A stretch of DNA of 21,206 bases from NCBI GenBank assembly GCA_964466595.1, contig CAYXNR010000043.1:1-21206 (forward strand), read 5' to 3'. The DNA is from JABDGC01 sp964466595. Lineage in GTDB: Bacteria; Pseudomonadota; Gammaproteobacteria; DSM-16500. The notes beneath the pieces were generated by a model that saw nothing but the letters and a program-made list of their open reading frames with translations, was not told the DNA's origin and searched no databases. Positions within the stretch are counted from its first letter, which is position 1. Every line of letters begins with the position of its first letter. Shown in pieces: positions 7,685 through 13,557 of this stretch. Both the position numbers and the translations under genes were made by a program.

Positions 7685-7699
7685 CACCAATCCTGACTG

Positions 7700-7894
7700 C
7701 TACTCATCACTCTCATCTGGCTCCGGATTAATCACCTCCCCTGGAATACGATGCGATTCATCTGCCCAGCTGCCAAGATCAATCAGTTTGCAGCGCTCAC
7801 AACAAAAAGGACGAAAGGGATTAGCGGATTTCCAAGTTTCTTTTTTACCGCAAGTAGGGCAGAGGATAGTTGTTTTATTTTCTTCTTTAGGCAT
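7700..7894 (-). CDS. yacG: DNA gyrase inhibitor YacG (small zinc protein)
   Basis: 64 aa from the ATG at 7892-7894; a longer frame to 7963 exists, but family members begin as here. The zinc site is Cys12-x2-Cys15 and Cys31-x3-Cys35, followed by the signature CKLIDLGSWADESHRIPG, almost as in E. coli YacG (65 aa). The C-terminus is acidic (PEPDESDE). YacG binds the GyrB C-terminal domain and inhibits gyrase supercoiling. The start lies eight bases inside the 3' end of zapD in another frame, so it is translationally coupled to zapD; this zapD-yacG order is common in Gammaproteobacteria. It is convergent with the ankyrin-like gene, with only 15 bases between the stops and no visible terminator. 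Confidence 0.93.
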   Translation of the reverse strand: MPKEENKTTILCPTCGKKETWKSANPFRPFCCERCKLIDLGSWADESHRIPGEVINPEPDESDE

Positions 7895-8654
7895 TGCAAT
7901 AAGCCAGACCAAAAGAAAGGTTTTGTTGAAAAGGAAGGGGGCGTAAACTAATTTGCGGCACAAAAAAGCGGATGCTTACAAAATGACGGCCGACGCTAAT
8001 TTCAGGATAAGCATCCATCTGATGGTTGATTGAGACGCGAATTAAGCGAATATTTTGTTGTGGATCGAGTAGCTCCTGATAAAAACCATGTGTGGCGGTT
8101 TTTAATTGTAAGGGAGTGCTTTCACGCACTAAACGCAGCAGCAAGTGAATAGCAGTGCGGAGGTGATGGAATTCATTCAGCCAGGCTTGTACGGTTTCTA
8201 AACGTTCTGACTCGGAACGGCTTAACCAGTAATTATAAATAGGGAAATCAAAGCTGAGCCCACCACCTGGCGTCATTAAATGCAATCTTAAGTTATTGAG
8301 AAGCGCGATATCTCGCAGGTTTTGGCCTATTTTACCGCTACTATCAATAAAGCTGCGACTCAGTTCTTCGAGTTGTGCAATGACCTCATGCAATTTTTCT
8401 TGATCGGTTTGCGGCAGATTTTCTAAGCGGAGTAGCTGGGTCGTTTGGTAGCTGAGCTCTTTTGCTAATTTGGTCTTTAAATCCGGCCGATCTAAGAGTT
8501 GTAAGAGGTTAATGATTACCGAGATGATATTACGGGTACCCATATAAGAAGAATCTTTCAATTGATGGTCGAGCTGCTCAAAAAGATATTCTAAACGCAG
8601 GCAGGCGCGAAAGATTTCGCTTAAGGGTTGTTCATAGGTAATGTTGTCGTCCAT
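7887..8654 (-). CDS. zapD: Cell division protein ZapD
   Basis: 255 aa from the ATG at 8652-8654; E. coli ZapD has 247. An upstream in-frame GTG at 8664-8666 adds four residues, but alignment of MDDNITYEQPLSEIFRACLR with the E. coli N-terminus ([20 protein letters not shown]) favours the ATG. The helical N-terminal domain and the conserved central PGGGLSFDFPIYNYWL (E. coli PGGCCSFDLPTLHIWL) identify it. The C-terminal beta domain ends FGLAYCNA. ZapD crosslinks FtsZ filaments at the Z-ring. It overlaps yacG by eight bases. The usual coaE partner is not seen upstream; the unrelated divergent gene at 8814 lies there instead. Confidence 0.93.
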   Translation of the reverse strand: MDDNITYEQPLSEIFRACLRLEYLFEQLDHQLKDSSYMGTRNIISVIINLLQLLDRPDLKTKLAKELSYQTTQLLRLENLPQTDQEKLHEVIAQLEELSRSFIDSSGKIGQNLRDIALLNNLRLHLMTPGGGLSFDFPIYNYWLSRSESERLETVQAWLNEFHHLRTAIHLLLRLVRESTPLQLKTATHGFYQELLDPQQNIRLIRVSINHQMDAYPEISVGRHFVSIRFFVPQISLRPLPFQQNLSFGLAYCNA

Positions 8655-8778
8655 CTCTAAAACCACTAGATATTTGGGGTTATGATAACACGACTTCTGC
8701 TTAGGTGCGATATGCTTTTGATTTGCAAGGCGATGATTATACTATAAAACCTTTTATGGTCAATTTTTATACTAGTAC

Positions 8779-8784
8779 TATACT
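8779..8784 (+). promoter_or_regulatory. Candidate -10 element for the 8814 gene
   Basis: TATACT at 8779-8784 lies 30 bases before the ATG at 8814. The best -35 is a poor TGGTCA at 8757-8762 (16-base gap). The site overlaps an inverted repeat ATACTA (8769-8774) / TAGTAT (8788-8793) and the palindrome TACTAGTA (8770-8777), which could be an operator. The ribosome-binding site GAGAGAGG lies at about 8800-8807. Confidence 0.35.
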
Positions 8785-8813
8785 TATTAGTATGCACTTG
8801 AGAGAGGTTTTTT

Positions 8814-9851
8814 ATGTATTCTTCAGAAAGGCCGGTTCCAGCAGCAATGAATTTAGATGCGTTTTTATTAGAATTAAAAGAAAAGCTCATCCAATGCTCC
8901 AGTGCTATTTGTTCCATTCCACAACATATTCCACATTGGGCTAGCAGTTGTACGCATTTATTATACTCCGACAAAAGTATACCCCCCACTCCAGAATTTA
9001 ATGAGCCCGGAAAATTATATATCTCCTATAAGCTAGAAGATCCAAGTGCTGTGATGTTAGTGGGAACAACCAAAAACAAAATGCCTATTAAACGGAAACT
9101 GAAAATAAAAGAATGCGCTAGTAGTTTTAAAATTACCAGCGAACATGTCGATTTTACAACCGGAAAAAGTTTTACTTGCTCAGGTAGCGGGCAAACCTTT
9201 CAAGGTGCGCTTGATCAGTATTTTTCGACTTCTAAGCTGGATAAACAAGGATCAATACACACTGAAGGCGAAGTCCAGCAAGAGGGTGATGCCTTTCTGT
9301 GGCCAACAATCCTTCATTCAAAAGGCCATGAAAGCTGGGTTGAAGAGATTATACGTGTAGTCAGAAAGCTTTTTTATTTGGTACCGCAAGAGAAACATAG
9401 GGCTTTAGCAGCTGCCATTCAAAATAGCATCAAGGATTTAAACGAATTTTTAAAAGCCAGTGAAAATGAAAAAATAGTACGTTATTATGATGCAAGACTC
9501 TGGCTTATTTTCAAATCTGTCTGCGAGCATTTTAATCCCTTATCCGAAGATAATGATCATCAGCGCAAAGAGCTAAGAGAGCATGTTATAGCTGAAAATT
9601 GCCGAAAGCTAATGAAAGAAGAAGACATTATTCCTGGTTTAGATAGCTATTTTCAGGCCTTGCAAATGCATCAGGAAATTATGGAGTCCGAGCAAAAAGA
9701 AGATCCTCAGGCACAGACCTTGATCAGCGAGTATAAAAAAAATCGCTTATATCCAGAAGTAGAAGGACATCGAGAGCAAATAAAACAATATCATAGGCGC
9801 TGTAGGGGGGCGGAACAAGAGGGAAAAGACCTGCCTTCACCTAAAAAGTAG
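8814..9851 (+). CDS. Unassigned 345-aa protein with possible degenerate SH2-like segment
   Basis: 345 aa, cytosolic-looking, no signal peptide or membrane span, no family recognised with confidence. Residues about 64-140 follow a beta-beta-beta-helix order reminiscent of an SH2 fold: PGKLYISYKLEDPSAVMLVG, then basic strands (KRKLKIKE, SSFKIT), then TFQGALDQYF in the place of the closing helix. The phosphotyrosine-binding Arg would be replaced by Ser71, so if this is SH2-like it is degenerate. The C-terminal half is helical and charged. The tail AEQEGKDLPSPKK has glutamates at -10 and -12, as in some Dot/Icm substrates. The gene has its own GAGAGAGG ribosome-binding site, is divergent from zapD and precedes accD, which has its own promoter. 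An effector role is a guess. Confidence 0.75.
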   Translation: MYSSERPVPAAMNLDAFLLELKEKLIQCSSAICSIPQHIPHWASSCTHLLYSDKSIPPTPEFNEPGKLYISYKLEDPSAVMLVGTTKNKMPIKRKLKIKECASSFKITSEHVDFTTGKSFTCSGSGQTFQGALDQYFSTSKLDKQGSIHTEGEVQQEGDAFLWPTILHSKGHESWVEEIIRVVRKLFYLVPQEKHRALAAAIQNSIKDLNEFLKASENEKIVRYYDARLWLIFKSVCEHFNPLSEDNDHQRKELREHVIAENCRKLMKEEDIIPGLDSYFQALQMHQEIMESEQKEDPQAQTLISEYKKNRLYPEVEGHREQIKQYHRRCRGAEQEGKDLPSPKK

Positions 9852-9855
9852 TAAT

Positions 9856-9884
9856 TTGTCATTCTCTAGCAATTCCTTTATAAT
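9856..9884 (+). promoter_or_regulatory. Sigma-70 promoter for accD
   Basis: TTGTCA (9856-9861) and a perfect TATAAT (9879-9884) are separated by 17 bases, and the -10 ends 33 bases before the accD ATG. This is the best -35/-10 match seen in the window. It lies directly after the stop of the preceding gene, so accD is expressed independently of it. Confidence 0.75.
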
Positions 9885-9917
9885 TTTCACTCTTTTAGCT
9901 AGCTGTCTAGGGTGTAT

Positions 9918-10787
9918 ATGAATTGGTTTAAAATGCTCTTGCCTTCAAGAATTCGAACGGAAACAGTTACTAAGAAGGGGATACCAGAAGGTCTGTGGTC
10001 GAAATGCGAGAGCTGTGGTGCTGTTATTTACCACTCCGAATTAGAAAGAAATTTAGATGTTTGTCCTAAATGTGATTATCACATGCGTGTTTCTGCTCGC
10101 AAGCGTCTGCAATATTTCCTCGATGCAGGAAACCTGATTGAAATAGGCGGCGACATTGGCCCCCTTGATCGCTTAAAATTTCGGGATCTTAAAAAATACA
10201 AAGACCGCATTTACGATGCTCAACAATCCTCCGGCGAAAAAGAAGCTTTAATTGTATTAAAAGGACAGTTGCATGGCATGCCCATCGTGGCTTCAGCCTT
10301 TGAATATCAATTTATCGGCGGCTCGATGGGAGCAGCCGTAGGAGAGCGCTTTGTTAAAGCTGTGAATACAGCTGCTGAATTAAAAATTCCTTTAGTTTGT
10401 TTTTCAGCAAGTGGCGGAGCACGCATGCAAGAGTCGCTTTTATCACTGATGCAAATGGCCAAGGTAAGTGCGGCTCTCGCACATTTATCAGAACAGGGTA
10501 TTCCCTATATCTCGGTTTTAACCGATCCGACGATGGGTGGGGTCTCAGCCAGTTTAGCGATGTTAGGCGATCTGATTCTTGCCGAACCCAAGGCGCTGAT
10601 CGGCTTTGCAGGACCGCGAGTCATTGAACAAACAGTAAAAGAGGTCCTTCCTGAGGGGTTTCAGCGGAGTGAGTTTTTGCTAAAACATGGCGCAATTGAT
10701 ATAATATCCGACCGAAGACAAATGCGGGATTGCCTAGCCCGTCTTTTGGCTAAATTAACCCGAAAGCCGGCAAGGGCGATAAGCTAA
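9918..10787 (+). CDS. accD: Acetyl-CoA carboxylase carboxyltransferase subunit beta
   Basis: 289 aa from the ATG at 9918, preceded by TAGGG; a GTG at 9912 would add two residues. With AccA it transfers the carboxyl group from biotin on AccB to acetyl-CoA, the first step of fatty acid synthesis. The N-terminal zinc ribbon has Cys30-x2-Cys33 and Cys49-x2-Cys52. The crotonase-fold core includes GGSMGAAVGERFV, SASGGARMQESLLSLMQMAK, TDPTMGGVSAS and GFAGPRVIEQTV, nearly identical to E. coli AccD. It ends soon after the core and lacks the Pro-rich tail of the 304-aa E. coli protein. In many gammaproteobacteria folC and dedD follow; here a SPOR gene follows and folC is absent from this spot. Confidence 0.97.
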   Translation: MNWFKMLLPSRIRTETVTKKGIPEGLWSKCESCGAVIYHSELERNLDVCPKCDYHMRVSARKRLQYFLDAGNLIEIGGDIGPLDRLKFRDLKKYKDRIYDAQQSSGEKEALIVLKGQLHGMPIVASAFEYQFIGGSMGAAVGERFVKAVNTAAELKIPLVCFSASGGARMQESLLSLMQMAKVSAALAHLSEQGIPYISVLTDPTMGGVSASLAMLGDLILAEPKALIGFAGPRVIEQTVKEVLPEGFQRSEFLLKHGAIDIISDRRQMRDCLARLLAKLTRKPARAIS

Positions 10788-10789
10788 AC

Positions 10790-10826
10790 CAGAGACTCCC
10801 TTCAGAGTCTCCAAGTCTCTGTTTTT
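10790..10826 (+). terminator. Intrinsic terminator of accD
   Basis: CAGAGAC (10790-10796) pairs with GTCTCTG (10815-10821), followed at once by five T (10822-10826). An alternative stem GAGACTC/GAGTCTC (10792-10798 with 10805-10811) has a six-base loop. Either gives a hairpin just after the accD stop. The T-run is the insertion target of the adjacent MITE, so the T-run now appears on both sides of that element. Confidence 0.65.
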
Positions 10827-10828
10827 AG

Positions 10829-10972
10829 GTAAGTATTCGGTTAACCTAGAGAGGTTGTCATTCCGGCATGCTTTAAGCCGGAATCCAGGGCATGTAAAAG
10901 CCTGGATGCCAGCTAAAAGCGTGCTGGTATGACAGTGCTGGCGACAGAGTAAGGGGTTAACCAAATACTTAC
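10829..10972. mobile_element. 144-bp MITE with 18-bp terminal inverted repeats and 8-bp target duplication
   Basis: The left end GTAAGTATTCGGTTAACC (10829-10846) and the reverse complement of the right end (10955-10972) differ at one base. The element is flanked by exact direct repeats GTTTTTAG (10821-10828 and 10973-10980), the hallmark of transposition. Inside is a second inverted repeat, TGTCATTCCGGC... (10856-10889) against 10901-10934, with 28 of 34 positions matching, and each of its arms is itself a short hairpin. There is no coding capacity, so it would have to be moved by a transposase encoded elsewhere. It sits between the accD terminator and the SPOR gene. Confidence 0.85.
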
Positions 10973-11019
10973 GTTTTTAGCGTCAAAATGCTTAAATCCT
11001 TAACCAAAGGTCAGATCCC

Positions 11020-11523
11020 ATGCTCAATCGTATTATTGGTATTTTAGTGGTGCTTGCCATCGGGGTTCTAAGCTATCCCTTTTTTAATTCCCGGCCCAGC
11101 TTTGCTGGGCATACCGAGGCTATTCAAATGCCGCCTTTCCCGAGCGCTTATTCTCAAAGTGATACCATCAAGGCCCTTACTAAACAAGAGGTAGGCGGCG
11201 TGAATAAAGCACAAATTTTACAATTAGCAAGCTCAAAGCAAAAGTTCAGCTCTACAGAAATAAAAGCGTTTAAGAATATAGGCTGGGTTATTCAAGTCGG
11301 AACTTATAACAACAAGACAACCGCCTTGAGTTTAGTGAATCAACTTCGGGCAAAAGGGTATAAGGCTTTTATACATCAAACAAGGGTTGCTTTTGGAAAA
11401 GAAGTGCAGGTGTATATTGGTCCTGAGATAAAAAAAGATGCTGCTACCTTACTTGCTTCTAAATTAGCGAAAGAAACCAAGCTCACGGTAACTGTTAAAA
11501 CCTATAAATTACTCAGCGCTTAA
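11020..11523 (+). CDS. SPOR-domain protein, DedD-like
   Basis: 167 aa. An N-terminal membrane anchor (about residues 5-21) is followed by a short linker and a C-terminal SPOR domain (about 88-163: GWVIQVGTYNNKTTALSLVN ... GKEVQVYIGPEIKKDAA ... VKTYKLLSA). SPOR domains bind peptidoglycan stripped of stem peptides at the division septum, so the protein probably acts in the periplasm during cell division. Position after accD matches dedD in other gammaproteobacteria, though the linker is shorter than in E. coli DedD (220 aa). An AAAGG lies about 12 bases before the ATG. The MITE lies immediately upstream and may have displaced or altered its promoter. The stop overlaps that of lpxH. Confidence 0.88.
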   Translation: MLNRIIGILVVLAIGVLSYPFFNSRPSFAGHTEAIQMPPFPSAYSQSDTIKALTKQEVGGVNKAQILQLASSKQKFSSTEIKAFKNIGWVIQVGTYNNKTTALSLVNQLRAKGYKAFIHQTRVAFGKEVQVYIGPEIKKDAATLLASKLAKETKLTVTVKTYKLLSA

Positions 11524-12242
11524 GTAAACTCTATAAACTCTCGTTTCCCATCCCCATGATAAACTAAAGCGCTCCCTTTCTCATGCCAAGGAGCAAGAAC
11601 CGTCCGTGTAGCTTCTTGGCCGGCTAATAAAAAACGGTGTACGGCGGGACGATGGGTATGCCCGTGAATGAGGTGAAGGGTCTCATGTTTTAGCATCAGG
11701 CGTTCTACTTCAGACTGTGTTACATCCATAATAGGTGAAGCCACTTGCTGAGTATGTTCATAACTCAACTTTCGAGCCTTCTCCGCCAAGGCTTTTCGTT
11801 TACGCAGTGACTTGAGTAAAAATAATTTTTGTATAAAAAAATTACGTGATTTTTTGCGAAAGCGCAGATATTTTTCATCTTGAGTACAAAGCGTATCGCC
11901 ATGCATTAAAAGGGTGACTTGTCCGTTCTGAATCAGTCGATATTCATCTGGCAGAATTTGACAAGCTGCTTCTCGCTGAAACCGTTTACCAATTAAGAAA
12001 TCTCGGTTGCCTCGTATAAAATAAAGCGCCGTGCCTTGATTTGCTTTTTGACGAAGGGCCGCAATGATAGCTTGATTAAATTTGCTGTTATCATCATCAC
12101 CAATCCAGACTTCGAATAAGTCCCCTAAAATATATAAAGCTTTTGCTGTTCTCGCTTCTTCTTTTAGGAATTTTAAAAACAGCGCGGTAAGCGCAGGCCG
12201 CGCCTCTTCAAGATGTAAATCAGCGATAAAAAAGTGAGACAT
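11520..12242 (-). CDS. lpxH: UDP-2,3-diacylglucosamine diphosphatase
   Basis: 240 aa, the same length as E. coli LpxH. It hydrolyses UDP-2,3-diacylglucosamine to lipid X and UMP in lipid A synthesis, at the inner face of the cytoplasmic membrane. The metallophosphoesterase metal ligands are all present: Asp8-x-His10 (IADLH), GD at 40-41, GNRD at 78-81, His114 in MHGD, and HGHTHRP at 193-199 (His195, His197). The basic segment KSLRKRKALAEKARK is typical of the lid. The stop TAA (11520-11522) and the stop of the SPOR gene (11521-11523) share bases, so the genes are tail-to-tail with no room for a terminator. It is divergent from the 12332 gene, with 89 bases between. Confidence 0.95.
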   Translation of the reverse strand: MSHFFIADLHLEEARPALTALFLKFLKEEARTAKALYILGDLFEVWIGDDDNSKFNQAIIAALRQKANQGTALYFIRGNRDFLIGKRFQREAACQILPDEYRLIQNGQVTLLMHGDTLCTQDEKYLRFRKKSRNFFIQKLFLLKSLRKRKALAEKARKLSYEHTQQVASPIMDVTQSEVERLMLKHETLHLIHGHTHRPAVHRFLLAGQEATRTVLAPWHEKGSALVYHGDGKREFIEFT

Positions 12243-12294
12243 ATCAGTATCTCTTTGAATTTTATTATTATTTAAAAAAACAGAAAATATGCTT

Positions 12295-12325
12295 TATACT
12301 GTTGATATAAGCTAAGGAGAGAAGG
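12295..12325 (+). promoter_or_regulatory. Candidate -10 and ribosome-binding site of the 12332 gene
   Basis: TATACT (12295-12300) is preceded 18 bases upstream by a weak TTTAAA. Two Shine-Dalgarno-like stretches follow, AAGGAG (12314-12319) and GAAGG (12321-12325); the second has better spacing (six bases) to the ATG at 12332. The 89-base gap is shared with the divergent lpxH, whose promoter I could not place. Confidence 0.45.
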
Positions 12326-12331
12326 TATACC

Positions 12332-12814
12332 ATGAAAATCTTAACGGAATCAACACCTCTTGCCCTTTGGTATGGAGCAGTCCAAAAAGCCCAAACAGAT
12401 TGCCATATTGCTTTAAAAGCCGATGTAGAATCGTATCTCGTGTTCATGCTGATGCGCTATGCTAATAATCCTCGTCTAGCGCGGGAAGTGATGGCTTTTC
12501 AATTTCTAGACGGTATCAATAGTCCTCTTCATCAACGGGGCTTAATTTTGCAAAACGTTGGTGATCAATGTTTGTTAATCACCGGGCTTTTTCCAGCCGT
12601 CGCTGAAAAAAGAAGGGTTAAAATACGCTATTATATTGAATTGGGAAAAATTTCCTACGAAGTGATTTCACGAAAGAATAATGATATTTTTAGCTTACTT
12701 TCACAGCAATTTCTGCTTTTAACGGATGTTTTACAAACCTTTCGTCCTTATCACGCTGCTCGTTTTTCTGCTCAATTGTATCAATTATGGGAACCCCCAA
12801 CAGATAAAAAATAG
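12332..12814 (+). CDS. Conserved-looking hypothetical protein upstream of adk
   Basis: 160 aa, soluble-looking, mostly helical, no signal peptide or metal motif. It contains KADVESYLVFMLMRYANNPRL, then a central beta-rich part (GDQCLLITGLFPAVAEKR) and a C-terminal helical part ending YQLWEPPTDKK. I cannot assign a family. Its good ribosome-binding site, -10 element and compact position 57 bases upstream of adk on the same strand support a real gene. No terminator is visible before adk, so the two may share a transcript. It has no obvious feature of a secreted effector and more likely has a housekeeping role. Confidence 0.8.
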   Translation: MKILTESTPLALWYGAVQKAQTDCHIALKADVESYLVFMLMRYANNPRLAREVMAFQFLDGINSPLHQRGLILQNVGDQCLLITGLFPAVAEKRRVKIRYYIELGKISYEVISRKNNDIFSLLSQQFLLLTDVLQTFRPYHAARFSAQLYQLWEPPTDKK

Positions 12815-12826
12815 TAACGTTTCGAA

Positions 12827-12868
12827 CTGCTCCCTGCTAAAATTCAGCAAAGTCATAGCGAGGAGCAG
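12827..12868 (+). promoter_or_regulatory. Leader hairpin covering the adk ribosome-binding site
   Basis: CTGCTCC (12827-12833) is the exact reverse complement of GGAGCAG (12862-12868), which contains the adk Shine-Dalgarno sequence. An inner TGCT/AGCA (12835-12838 with 12846-12849) could extend the fold. If the transcript includes this leader, the hairpin would hide the ribosome-binding site. Whether it forms in the cell is unknown. Confidence 0.35.
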
Positions 12869-12871
12869 ATT

Positions 12872-13537
12872 ATGCAGATTATGCGCATGATCCTATTGGG
12901 ATCACCGGGGGCTGGAAAGGGCACGCAAAGTAAATTATTGGCTAGTCATTTTCATATCCCGCAAATTGCCACAGGAGATATGCTACGCAGAGCCATTCAA
13001 GCTGAGACTGCCTTAGGTCGTCAAGTAAAGAGTATCATGGATTCCGGACGTTTGGTTCCTGATCCACTCATGATTCAATTAGTCAAAGATCGCATTCATC
13101 AAACTGATTGTGCAAAAGGCTATATCCTAGATGGTTTCCCAAGAACCGTAGCACAAGCCGATGCGCTGGTGCAGGATGGTGTTTTTATTGATTATGTTAT
13201 TGAAATCGCTGTAGATGAAGAGGAAATCATAAAAAGACTCAGCGGTCGCTGGACTCATCCGGCTTCCGGACGAGCCTACCATCTACTTTATAATCCGCCG
13301 ACTATACCAGGAAAGGATGATCTCAGTGGAGAACCCCTGATACAGCGCCCAGATGATCAGGAAGAAACGGTGCGCAAGCGTCTGCAAGTTTATCATCAAC
13401 AAACCGAGCCTTTAATGAGCTACTATAAAAATGCGGCAAGCACAAAACAGCAAGCCGCTCCTCGATATCTACGGATTGATGGCAACCAATCCGTAGAAGC
13501 AGTACAACAGCAAATTTTATCCCTCTTGAAGAGCTAA
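12872..13537 (+). CDS. adk: Adenylate kinase
   Basis: 221 aa. It catalyses ATP + AMP to 2 ADP in the cytosol. The P-loop GSPGAGKGTQ starts at residue 10, the NMP-binding part shows ATGDMLRRAI, and DGFPRT is the conserved AMP-site element. The LID (about residues 125-165, GRWTHPASGRAYHLLYNPP) is the long, Cys-free type usual in gammaproteobacteria. Three in-frame ATGs occur at the start. The GAGGAG at 12860-12865 is six bases before the ATG at 12872 and 15 before that at 12881. A 9-bp tandem duplication (CAGATTATG at 12866-12874 and 12875-12883) appears to have added the first three residues, since most family members begin at MR-x-ILLG. Confidence 0.96.
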   Translation: MQIMRMILLGSPGAGKGTQSKLLASHFHIPQIATGDMLRRAIQAETALGRQVKSIMDSGRLVPDPLMIQLVKDRIHQTDCAKGYILDGFPRTVAQADALVQDGVFIDYVIEIAVDEEEIIKRLSGRWTHPASGRAYHLLYNPPTIPGKDDLSGEPLIQRPDDQEETVRKRLQVYHQQTEPLMSYYKNAASTKQQAAPRYLRIDGNQSVEAVQQQILSLLKS

Positions 13538-13557
13538 AATATATCTGGTTTAGAAAA

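Noticed and set aside
8666..8989. 107-codon minus-strand frame upstream of zapD
   Set aside because: It overlaps the start and promoter region of the better-supported 345-aa gene, its sequence has no recognisable feature, and it ends exactly at the zapD start region by chance.
10755..10964. Minus-strand frame across the accD end and MITE
   Set aside because: It is made mostly of the terminator and repeat sequence; the translation has no coding character.
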